NCBI RefSeq assembly: GCF_019977655.1
Contig: NZ_AP024849.1
Location: 4,125,001-4,189,000, forward strand
DNA length: 64,000 nucleotides
Source of the DNA: Clostridium gelidum
GTDB lineage: Bacteria; Bacillota; Clostridia; Clostridiales; Clostridiaceae
Reading direction: 5' to 3'
The notes under the pieces are model-generated. The model saw only the letters and a list, made by a program, of their open reading frames with translations. It was not told the DNA's origin and searched no databases. The translations under genes and the position numbers were made by a program. Below are positions 33,466 to 41,660 of this stretch, piece after piece (the stretch's first letter is position 1; each line of letters begins with the position of its first letter).

Positions 33466-36168
33466 TTATTTAAGAACAACTTTTATTGTATGTTTAATAT
33501 TTTCGTCAAGTGAAGTTATAACATTTCTACAAATGACAGGCTTTCCATCAAATTTATATTCTTCACCATTCATATAAATTTGATTTACACTATAATCACC
33601 ATATTCTTTAATACCTTCATTTATATATTCAATCTTAAGCATTCTTTCTGCAAAATTCATTTCAATAGACGCTTTATTTTCATCATCGAATTGCTTTAAT
33701 AGTATTTTAGGATCAAATGCTAAGTTACCCATTTCTCCCTTTACGCCAAACATCTCAGTTAATACAGTGAGTATTAACCAGCTTGCTGATCCAGTTAAAT
33801 AGTTATACATTCCTCTTCCTTTTTCATTTATATACTCAGGTACACCTGGATAAATTCTACTAACATCAAAGTTGTTACAATGACTATAAAGTGTATCAAC
33901 AACTTTGAATCCTTCATGTACAAATCCTCTTTGATAAAGTGCATTTGCATACATAATAGCCATATGACTAAACACTGCTCCATTTTCTTTATGACCATAG
34001 GCAAAACCAAACATCCTTCCAAAATCGGTTTTGATTTCATTAAAATTAGTATTTAACCTATATCCACCAATAGATTTATCATAAAGATATTTATCCGCTG
34101 CTTTAATAATACTTTCAACTTGTTCTTCTGTAGCCGTATTACTCATAATAGAAAATACTTGCCCAGTAAGTATCATACGAGTTCCTGATTCTCCATCACC
34201 TTCAACGCGTCTTGCATTATTATCGTAATAGCCATTATACCAGCTATATCCTTCACGATTTGTAATCCACTCATTTTTTTGTATGTGTTCCTTAAGCCAC
34301 TTTGCTTTCCCTTGAATATCTGCAATAAGTTCATCACAATTTAGCTTAATAACTTTTCCTTTTATGTTGTGTCTACACTTATAACAATAATCTTTTAGTA
34401 CTTTTTGTTTTTCATCTACCCTATTGTAAATTTCATCATCACCAGTTAAAAGTATTAGTAGTTCTTCTGCAAGTTCTACATTTTTAATTTTCTTTTCATC
34501 TCTTAATACTTTTAATAACTCTGCAATACTCTCAAGATTTCCTCCATAAAGTGTACTAAAAGCAACACTCTCACCTTTTTCTTCTGCCATATCAAGACCA
34601 TCATTCCAATCAGCACCATGAAGCTTTAAGTTATTATGCTCTCCAACATCATAAAATGCTGTTAAATGTTGAACTAAAAGATGTTCTAAAATTGTTCCAT
34701 TATACTCTTTAGAATTTTCTGTAAGGATTTTATTTCCTTGACTTAAGTCCCATAAAGTATCTTTTTCTGTTCCTCTTTCCACTTGAAGATCTTTAAAATA
34801 ACTTTGTTTTTCTAAAAGAAATTCTATATCTCCAGTTTGCTCTATATAAAGATTAGTAGTTAAGAATGGCCATGCCCCATGATCCATCCAAACACGTGTT
34901 ATATTGTTTCTATCTGCAATAAACTCACCTTGCTTTGTTCCAATAATTGTGGCATTAGTTCCATCAAAACGAATTCCGCCAAAATTATCTAAAAGCATAC
35001 CACGAACGTCCCTTGGATCCATAGCTATAAGAGCTAAGCAGTCTTGCCATAAGTCTCTCCATCCTCTTCCACCTTTACCATAATCATGATGTGGTAAAAA
35101 TGAGCAGCCATAAATTCTTCTAAGCATTGGCTGAAAATTAACCCAATACATCCAATTGTCAAATCGCTTGTCCTTTGTTTCATAAGAAATATTAATCTTT
35201 TTATCCCAATATGTTTTTGTATCTTCAAAAAGTTTATAAAAACCGGTTTCGTTTAAGTCGTTTACTACAACACTATCAAAATCACATTTTGAATCTCCAA
35301 ATCCAATTGCCACAATATAACTCTTAGATGAATTTGGTTCAATTACCACATCTTCAAAACGTATAGCTCCAATTGCTTCATAGCCTTCTAACTTTTCATT
35401 AGGCTTTATTTTAAATTCCTCATTTAATAAAACACTCTTTGGCATCTCAAAAGATCCGCCTTCGCCAATGAATTCCTCCACTATTGGACAAAAACTTATT
35501 GGTTTTCCACCATTTTCTGTTGCAGCAACAACACCATAAACTACTGTATTCTTTTTATGTCCTCTTTCATCAAATGTCAATGTCGGATTTACTATAACTC
35601 CATATTCAGTAGTTTCTACTCTATTTAAAAGAGAAGTTACATGCCTATGATCTCTAATATTATCTGCTGAGCGACAATATAATGGTATTGCTACTGTTGA
35701 CGTTATTTTTTTAGTTTCATTACTTATATTTGTAATTGTAACTTTCATTAATTCTATTTTTTCGTCAGTAGCCGGAACAAATGATGTTATTTCACTTTTT
35801 ACTCCAAACTTTTTTGACTTTCTAGTTATTTTATGCCACATTATACCAGCTTCTACATCTGTTTCTTCCTTATCCCCACTAAAAATTTCAGCTTGTTGAG
35901 CTGCTGAGACCCCTGTAGCTGACCAGGCACCCATGCCATCAATATATATCCAAAAATTTCTTGATGATCTGTTGTTATGAAGATCTTCACTACTTACTGG
36001 TGCAAGCAAAAATGTGTTTTGCCCCATTTTACAATCACCATTTAAAGTTGGAGTTATACTAGACATAACACCTGCCTCGTTTGCAATAGGAAAATACATA
36101 TAACTATTATTTTCAGGATTTTTAAGCTTAAAATTTCCTTTATTATTTATAAATTCACAATTCGCCAT
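33466..36168 (-). CDS. GH94 phosphorylase, laminaribiose-phosphorylase-like
   Basis: A 900-residue cytoplasmic phosphorylase expected to split laminaribiose with phosphate into glucose 1-phosphate and glucose. The N-terminus (YMYFPIANEAGVMSSITPTL; SSEDLHNNRSSRNFWIYIDG) matches what I know of the Paenibacillus laminaribiose phosphorylase rather than cellobiose phosphorylase. The catalytic acid lies in HGADWNDGLD (Asp near 520-523). The (alpha/alpha)6 barrel follows the N-terminal beta-sandwich. It lies 70 bases downstream of the LacI gene. Chain-length and linkage preference remain inference. Confidence 0.82.
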   Translation of the reverse strand: MANCEFINNKGNFKLKNPENNSYMYFPIANEAGVMSSITPTLNGDCKMGQNTFLLAPVSSEDLHNNRSSRNFWIYIDGMGAWSATGVSAAQQAEIFSGDKEETDVEAGIMWHKITRKSKKFGVKSEITSFVPATDEKIELMKVTITNISNETKKITSTVAIPLYCRSADNIRDHRHVTSLLNRVETTEYGVIVNPTLTFDERGHKKNTVVYGVVAATENGGKPISFCPIVEEFIGEGGSFEMPKSVLLNEEFKIKPNEKLEGYEAIGAIRFEDVVIEPNSSKSYIVAIGFGDSKCDFDSVVVNDLNETGFYKLFEDTKTYWDKKINISYETKDKRFDNWMYWVNFQPMLRRIYGCSFLPHHDYGKGGRGWRDLWQDCLALIAMDPRDVRGMLLDNFGGIRFDGTNATIIGTKQGEFIADRNNITRVWMDHGAWPFLTTNLYIEQTGDIEFLLEKQSYFKDLQVERGTEKDTLWDLSQGNKILTENSKEYNGTILEHLLVQHLTAFYDVGEHNNLKLHGADWNDGLDMAEEKGESVAFSTLYGGNLESIAELLKVLRDEKKIKNVELAEELLILLTGDDEIYNRVDEKQKVLKDYCYKCRHNIKGKVIKLNCDELIADIQGKAKWLKEHIQKNEWITNREGYSWYNGYYDNNARRVEGDGESGTRMILTGQVFSIMSNTATEEQVESIIKAADKYLYDKSIGGYRLNTNFNEIKTDFGRMFGFAYGHKENGAVFSHMAIMYANALYQRGFVHEGFKVVDTLYSHCNNFDVSRIYPGVPEYINEKGRGMYNYLTGSASWLILTVLTEMFGVKGEMGNLAFDPKILLKQFDDENKASIEMNFAERMLKIEYINEGIKEYGDYSVNQIYMNGEEYKFDGKPVICRNVITSLDENIKHTIKVVLK

Positions 36169-36237
36169 ACTACTAAAACCACCTTTACAATATTTCCATT
36201 AAATATATTTCTACTTTTACTTTTTCATTTATCTCCA

Positions 36238-37254
36238 TTAATCTATTTTCTTGCAAGAATCTCTTTCGATAAGTTCTACTGGAATTATCTTATTAATCTT
36301 AAGTTTCGCCTTTTGATTAATTTGTTCTACTAATAAATCAACAGCAGTCTTTCCAATTTCATTACAGTTTTGTCTTATAGTTGTTAACTTAGGAGTAATA
36401 TATCTCGCTACCTCTATATCATCAAATCCTATTATTGATATATCATCTGGTACACTTAATCCAGCCTCTTTTACTGCATTTATTGCACCAATTGCTATCT
36501 TATCACCGGCTGCAAATACTGCTGTTGGTCTGTCTTTAAGCTTTAGTAACTCTTTCATTGCAGTATAACCACCAGAAACATCAAAATTTACTCCATTTGC
36601 GATATATCCATCTAATATTTCTAAATTTAATTTGTTCATCTCTTTAATATAACATTCTTCTCTTATTGCACTTGGCCAGTTATCTAAATAATTTGCACCA
36701 GATATATGTGCAATTTTTCTATGTCCTAAATCATATAAATATTTAATAGCTAAATTACATCCTTCTACATTATCTGAAGTTACTGTAGATGTATTTTTAT
36801 TAAACATATCTATTACTACAATTGGAAAATCACTTTCTATAAGTTCTAAAGTTTCTTTATCCTTTGGATCTGTACAGATTATAGCAACTGCTTCAACACA
36901 TCTATATTTAAAATATTCTAGAAAAGTATCATTCTTTAATCTATCATTTTTAGAACCAAATAATAATGAATACCCATATTCATCTGCTTGTTTTTTAAAG
37001 GATTCTATTACTCCCGAAAAGAAGGGATGATTAAGTCCAACTCCAAGATTTTCAAAATATACAATGCCTAATGTCCATGTTTTCTTAGTTGATAAAAATT
37101 GAGCTTGTGAGTTTGGCAAAAAATTTTCATCATTAAGAATTTTTTGTATTCTAGCTCTAGTTTTATCACTTACATCTGGATAATTATTTATTACTTTTGA
37201 TACTGTTGTTGGTGAAACTCCTGCAATTTTTGCTATTTCATAAATTGTACTCAT
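36238..37254 (-). CDS. LacI-family repressor of the beta-glucan locus
   Basis: A 338-residue regulator. The DNA-binding headpiece is STIYEIAKIAGVSPTTVSKV (residues 2-21) with hinge region following to about 60. The periplasmic-binding-like sensor domain covers 62-335 and ends LTTIRQNCNEIGKTAVDLL. It lies inside the operon between two phosphorylase genes. The probable effector is a beta-gluco-oligosaccharide, and the likely targets are the operators at 50739-50877. No similar operator is seen in front of this gene. Confidence 0.9.
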   Translation of the reverse strand: MSTIYEIAKIAGVSPTTVSKVINNYPDVSDKTRARIQKILNDENFLPNSQAQFLSTKKTWTLGIVYFENLGVGLNHPFFSGVIESFKKQADEYGYSLLFGSKNDRLKNDTFLEYFKYRCVEAVAIICTDPKDKETLELIESDFPIVVIDMFNKNTSTVTSDNVEGCNLAIKYLYDLGHRKIAHISGANYLDNWPSAIREECYIKEMNKLNLEILDGYIANGVNFDVSGGYTAMKELLKLKDRPTAVFAAGDKIAIGAINAVKEAGLSVPDDISIIGFDDIEVARYITPKLTTIRQNCNEIGKTAVDLLVEQINQKAKLKINKIIPVELIERDSCKKID

Positions 37255-37562
37255 ACTCCGTATCTTCCCTTCTTATCTGTGGTTTTTTATATACTATTAT
37301 TATTCAACAATAGTATACATAGAATTTGCTTTTAATTTTATTATTGTATTTTCATCTATGTTTGAAATAGATAATCACTTGCTTATGTTAAAGCTCCTCC
37401 AAAACCAAGTATTTATTTATATTTCTTTATAATACCCATTCTAACACTATTTTCACTATTTTTTCTTCTTCTACAATATTTTTTTAATTCATAATATTTT
37501 AGTGAGTCCTCTGTATTCTTATACGTTACATATACATCAAATTTATTAATTATTTTCCTTTA
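37255..37562. other. Gap between phosphorylase and LacI genes
   Basis: 308 AT-rich bases. On the minus strand a start-less open frame (KFDVYVTYKNTEDSLKYYEL ... GIIKKYK, about 43 codons) occupies the first part and may be a gene remnant or chance. No terminator is seen. The lacI gene may have its own promoter here. Confidence 0.35.
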
Positions 37563-40500
37563 TTATAATATAGTAGCTAGAATTTCTACTATTTCTTTAT
37601 TTCTAATTTTTTCAGCAAATTCTCCACATACTTCATTTCCTTTAAATTTACTCATATTATTGTTTGTATCAACTAAAGTAATTTCTTCTATTATTCCTTT
37701 TTTAGGTTCAAAAGTATTTTTATTATTTATGTTTGTATAAACAAGTTTTATATGACCTAAAATTGTAGTAATCAAAGCACTATCTTTAAAGAAATCTTTT
37801 GTTAAAATAGGATTTAATCTAAATTTTAGAATTCCATCTTCATATGCAAATAGCTTTTCTCCAACCATCATTAATTTCCAAATATTAAGCATTTCTACAG
37901 TTGTACCGCTTAATCTTGCTACAAATCCTCTTCCATGAGTTCTTTCATCTGGATTGCTACTACTTGCAATAAATGATGAATTTTCTAGTATACTTCTTCC
38001 ATATACTTCTGGATTCATAAATGGTGGCATTGCAGTTTTTATATCCTCAAAGAATTCTTCGTATAATCCATTTTTTATTAATTCTAAAATGTACTTAAAT
38101 TCCATGTGCATAAATACTGATTCTCTTTCAAGCCAACCAGCTGTAAAACTTCTTGCTCTTCCTATTTCAAATGATACATCTTCCAATGATTCTGAAGTTT
38201 TGTACATTTTTAATTTTTTATCATAAACATTACTTTCCTTAATAGATTTATATAATTCATGCTTTTCAACATAATCTAATTTGGTCTTGAAATATCTGGT
38301 AGGTCCTTCTAAAAATAATGGTAAGAAATTAGTTTTAAACTCTAATGGTTTTATTACTTCTTTATCATCTATTTCATATTTAGTTACATCATAATACATA
38401 AATGTAGGAATTTTACTTTCATTCATGTTCTTTGCTTTCTCAATTCCCAAATCAATCTTTGAAAGCATTTTGTTAATTATACTTTCAATAGCTGTCACTT
38501 CTAAATTTGAATTATTTCCACTTATTGAATATTGGATTTTTTCTCTATATTCTTCTCTTATTGTTGAAACTTTGTCCCAATATTCTAATTGACTTAATTC
38601 CTCATTTAAATTTAATGAAAGAATATTTTCTACTTCGCATATAGCTTTATAAAATTCTTCTGGCAATTTTATTAAGTCTTCTACAACATCTAAATTTCCC
38701 TTTATAAATAGTAATAATCTTTTTAACTCTGCAGTTTCCGAAAAATTTGATCCAAGTAATCCTGGAAGTCCATTCATAGCATCGTTCCAACCTGGTTTTC
38801 CTGCTTCCATCTCTATTCCAAATCCCATAGGATCTAAAGTCATAAATTTAATTCCTGCAAGAATTAATAACTTTGCAAATAAATTTGTTTTATATAAATT
38901 ACCATGACTGTCATGGATGCAATCATCTGATATATTTTCCTTTTTTTCTAAAGCCACATATTGTCTAACTTTCCCATCATCTACACTATATTTATCTTTT
39001 CTAGGTAATACGGATTCTGGTGAATTATAAAATTTATAATTTTCATCTTGAATTAATAATTCTTTTATCTTATCTGGATAAATGTTTAAGTACTCTTCAA
39101 TCAAATCAAGATTATAAGTCCAGTGGTCACTCCAAAAACCTTCTCCAAATTCTGCTTCTACAGATTCACTACACATTTCTATAATATTATTCATTATTTC
39201 ATTGATTTTTTTACTTCCAATACCGTTTATATTTCTTAATGAAGAATACAATTCACCTGCAGTGAATTTATCATCTAAAGTTTTTACTAATTCTTCACTT
39301 TTATATACCCTTACTAAATTTAATATATTTTCTTTTTTACTTTCCTCTATATAAAACTTCTTTCCTTTTATAACCAAAGGATTGTAACCATCAAGCTGTA
39401 TCAAATCATTAAATAATTTAATATTTTCTGTTCCTGTAAATGGGTGAATATAAACATCCATTCTTCTATTTTGATTTACATCTCTAAAGTTTCCATTGCC
39501 TTGAGAATAGAAATTAGGTTCTATACTAAAGAAGTTATAATCTCTTTCTAAATCGCCATGTTTTCTAGAATATACATAATATATCTTTTTATCTACATTA
39601 CCGAACTCTAATGGATATCCACCTCTTAAAACATTATCTATATAACATTGTTTTACATATTCATCAAATAGAGGATATGCAGTTTTAGTATCAACATGCT
39701 TGCTAATATTATCTATTAGTTTATTACTTTCATTTATTTTTATATTAAAATAACTTTCATTACAGATTCTCTTTAATGATTTATTAACATCATCACGATT
39801 ATTCATATATCCTATATAACTATAAATATATGTTCCATCATTTTTTTCTAAACACATTGATTTTCCTGTAAATGCACAAGGAACTTTATTATTACAAATG
39901 TTATTAGTTTTGAGTAATTCTCCAATAGTACTATTTTGAAATTCTATTGGTTCTTTTAAAGATGTATCATATCCAAATATGTTTTCTGGATCAACTATTG
40001 GACTTAAGATATTTTCATTTTCATCAAAAGCTACATAAAAATAACTATTCTCTACTTTATCCATTTTTGCTGTGTCTCCAGTAGAAGATCTCACCTTAAA
40101 TATAGCAGTTTTATCTTCTTTGATTTCTCCTTCCATCCAACTTCTTAAAGTGTTTGACATTTCTTTGTATTCTACATTAACAGATCCATATGGTAATATA
40201 GCAGTTAATCCATCTAATATTTCAATTTGAATTTTCTTATTAGATGTATTTACAACTTCTACTTTTCTTCCTAGTGCTGAAAATTCTTCATTAGGAATTG
40301 TAAAATAAGTTATTTCTATATTAAAATTTAATTCACTATTTATTTCTACCAATCTTAATTCATTATTTTTTATTTTTATTATTCTTTTTATATTTTCATT
40401 TGTAGTCATAGAAAATGGTTCGAAAATAAATTCTTTTTCATTATTTATAACCTTTATGAAAGTTCTAAATCCATTACTATACACCATTTTATAAGCTTCA

Positions 40501-40721
40501 TTAGCTGGGAAAAACTCCATTATACAATTACTTTTATCCCTTATTCCAATACTGCTTATCGCTTGTCCCCTGTTAACATAAAATGACCACATTGGTATTC
40601 CTTCCACTCCAGCAATACCTGATAAAAAACTAGCAAAAGGCGCTTTCTTGTCATAATTCTCTATAACATAAAATCCTAATTCATCTATATAATCATTCTT
40701 TACTTCATTTTTTTCCTTCAT
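37563..40721 (-). CDS. GH149/GH161-like beta-1,3-oligoglucan phosphorylase
   Basis: A 1052-residue cytoplasmic enzyme with a long N-terminal beta domain (FASFLSGIAGVEGIPMWSFY VNRGQAISSIG, shown in two parts). The catalytic motif is GKPGWNDAMNGLPGLLG (D647), a variant of the GH94 DWND motif. This large, distant GH94 relative is usually annotated cellobiose phosphorylase. The known members nearest in style are the beta-1,3-oligoglucan phosphorylases of families GH149 and GH161, which fits the locus. Which family it belongs to cannot be settled by eye. AAGAGGTG lies before the ATG, 20 bases after a GC-rich hairpin. Confidence 0.75.
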   Translation of the reverse strand: MKEKNEVKNDYIDELGFYVIENYDKKAPFASFLSGIAGVEGIPMWSFYVNRGQAISSIGIRDKSNCIMEFFPANEAYKMVYSNGFRTFIKVINNEKEFIFEPFSMTTNENIKRIIKIKNNELRLVEINSELNFNIEITYFTIPNEEFSALGRKVEVVNTSNKKIQIEILDGLTAILPYGSVNVEYKEMSNTLRSWMEGEIKEDKTAIFKVRSSTGDTAKMDKVENSYFYVAFDENENILSPIVDPENIFGYDTSLKEPIEFQNSTIGELLKTNNICNNKVPCAFTGKSMCLEKNDGTYIYSYIGYMNNRDDVNKSLKRICNESYFNIKINESNKLIDNISKHVDTKTAYPLFDEYVKQCYIDNVLRGGYPLEFGNVDKKIYYVYSRKHGDLERDYNFFSIEPNFYSQGNGNFRDVNQNRRMDVYIHPFTGTENIKLFNDLIQLDGYNPLVIKGKKFYIEESKKENILNLVRVYKSEELVKTLDDKFTAGELYSSLRNINGIGSKKINEIMNNIIEMCSESVEAEFGEGFWSDHWTYNLDLIEEYLNIYPDKIKELLIQDENYKFYNSPESVLPRKDKYSVDDGKVRQYVALEKKENISDDCIHDSHGNLYKTNLFAKLLILAGIKFMTLDPMGFGIEMEAGKPGWNDAMNGLPGLLGSNFSETAELKRLLLFIKGNLDVVEDLIKLPEEFYKAICEVENILSLNLNEELSQLEYWDKVSTIREEYREKIQYSISGNNSNLEVTAIESIINKMLSKIDLGIEKAKNMNESKIPTFMYYDVTKYEIDDKEVIKPLEFKTNFLPLFLEGPTRYFKTKLDYVEKHELYKSIKESNVYDKKLKMYKTSESLEDVSFEIGRARSFTAGWLERESVFMHMEFKYILELIKNGLYEEFFEDIKTAMPPFMNPEVYGRSILENSSFIASSSNPDERTHGRGFVARLSGTTVEMLNIWKLMMVGEKLFAYEDGILKFRLNPILTKDFFKDSALITTILGHIKLVYTNINNKNTFEPKKGIIEEITLVDTNNNMSKFKGNEVCGEFAEKIRNKEIVEILATIL

Positions 40722-40742
40722 AAAACACCTCTTATCTATATT

Positions 40743-40763
40743 TAGGGGGTGCTTTCCCCCCTA
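40743..40763 (-). promoter_or_regulatory. GC-rich hairpin between lichenase and phosphorylase genes
   Basis: TAGGGGG pairs with CCCCCTA around a 7-base loop, an unusually GC-rich stem for this sequence. No T run follows on the minus strand. It may set mRNA stability or partial termination between the secreted enzyme and the phosphorylase. Confidence 0.5.
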
Positions 40764-40804
40764 TAATTTCCATACTATATTCCAAAATGAAGCTAAGTTT
40801 CACT

Positions 40805-41548
40805 TTATTTAACTGGATCGTAAGAGATCCAATCATAATATACATTAAGTGGAGTTGCACCATTATAAGAACCTAACCATGAATCTACACCTGTTCCAGG
40901 CCATAAATTCATCATAATTTTGCCAGGATGTGATGGTATGTTTCTAGTAACTCTATGCACTTCCACGCCATCTACCAACCATGCAATATAAGTTGGTTGC
41001 CAATTAAAAGCATAAGTATGGTAACTTGTTGAAGCATCAAACCCTAGATTATAAAGGTACTCATGATTACCTACACCATTTGTAAAATAATTAAATTGTA
41101 CCTTTGTGGTATCTTTACCTAAAAACTCTATATCAATTTCATCCCAAGGAGTATTATCTGTTGGACCTGTATAAGTAAAAAATGAAGAAACTATACCAGT
41201 ATTTTTTGCTGGTTTCATATTTACTTGATAAAGTCCATAACCGTAGGTATCATTTGTGCGATATTCTCCACCTGCATATGGCTTAGTTCCTCCTTTGGTA
41301 TCTTTATTAAGAGTAATATTCATAACTCCGCTACTAAAATTAACGTTACTAGATCTCCAAGTACAGTTGAACATTCCCCCATTGGTCCATCCATCTGATT
41401 TTGACCAAGCTGATGGATTAGCAGAATTAAATGAATCAGCAAAATGCGTTGTAGTCAATGCGAAAGCTTTTATTGGTATTAAAGCTCCTATTAAAAAAGT
41501 ACCTATTAGCATTCCTAATGTTGCATTCTTAATTTTTTTCTTATTCAT
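40805..41548 (-). CDS. Secreted lichenase, GH16 endo-beta-1,3-1,4-glucanase
   Basis: A 247-residue extracellular enzyme that cuts beta-1,4 bonds next to beta-1,3 bonds in lichenan and cereal beta-glucan. A signal peptide (1-30, cleaved near AFA) is followed by one compact GH16 domain. The active site is WDEIDIEFLG with E137, D139 and E141, the lichenase form of the motif. The tail DWISYDPV is also typical. The size matches Bacillus lichenases. There is no binding module. AAGGAGG lies before the ATG. It lies between two phosphorylase genes. Confidence 0.95.
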   Translation of the reverse strand: MNKKKIKNATLGMLIGTFLIGALIPIKAFALTTTHFADSFNSANPSAWSKSDGWTNGGMFNCTWRSSNVNFSSGVMNITLNKDTKGGTKPYAGGEYRTNDTYGYGLYQVNMKPAKNTGIVSSFFTYTGPTDNTPWDEIDIEFLGKDTTKVQFNYFTNGVGNHEYLYNLGFDASTSYHTYAFNWQPTYIAWLVDGVEVHRVTRNIPSHPGKIMMNLWPGTGVDSWLGSYNGATPLNVYYDWISYDPVK

Positions 41549-41660
41549 ATATTTTCCTCCTTAAATTAAATAATTTACTCATAAATGTAGTTCCAACTGA
41601 TACTGCTAAAATGATAATTAGTAGTTTTTTATTTACTGTTCACACCTTAACACTTCTATA

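Noticed and set aside
37430..37562. Start-less frame of about 43 codons after the GH149/GH161-like gene
   Set aside because: No start codon and no recognised similarity. Mentioned only as gap content.
41549..41660. Possible short membrane peptide (KKLLIIILAVSVGTTF) between the cellodextrin phosphorylase and lichenase genes
   Set aside because: No usable start codon in frame and its end overlaps the lichenase ribosome site. Probably chance.
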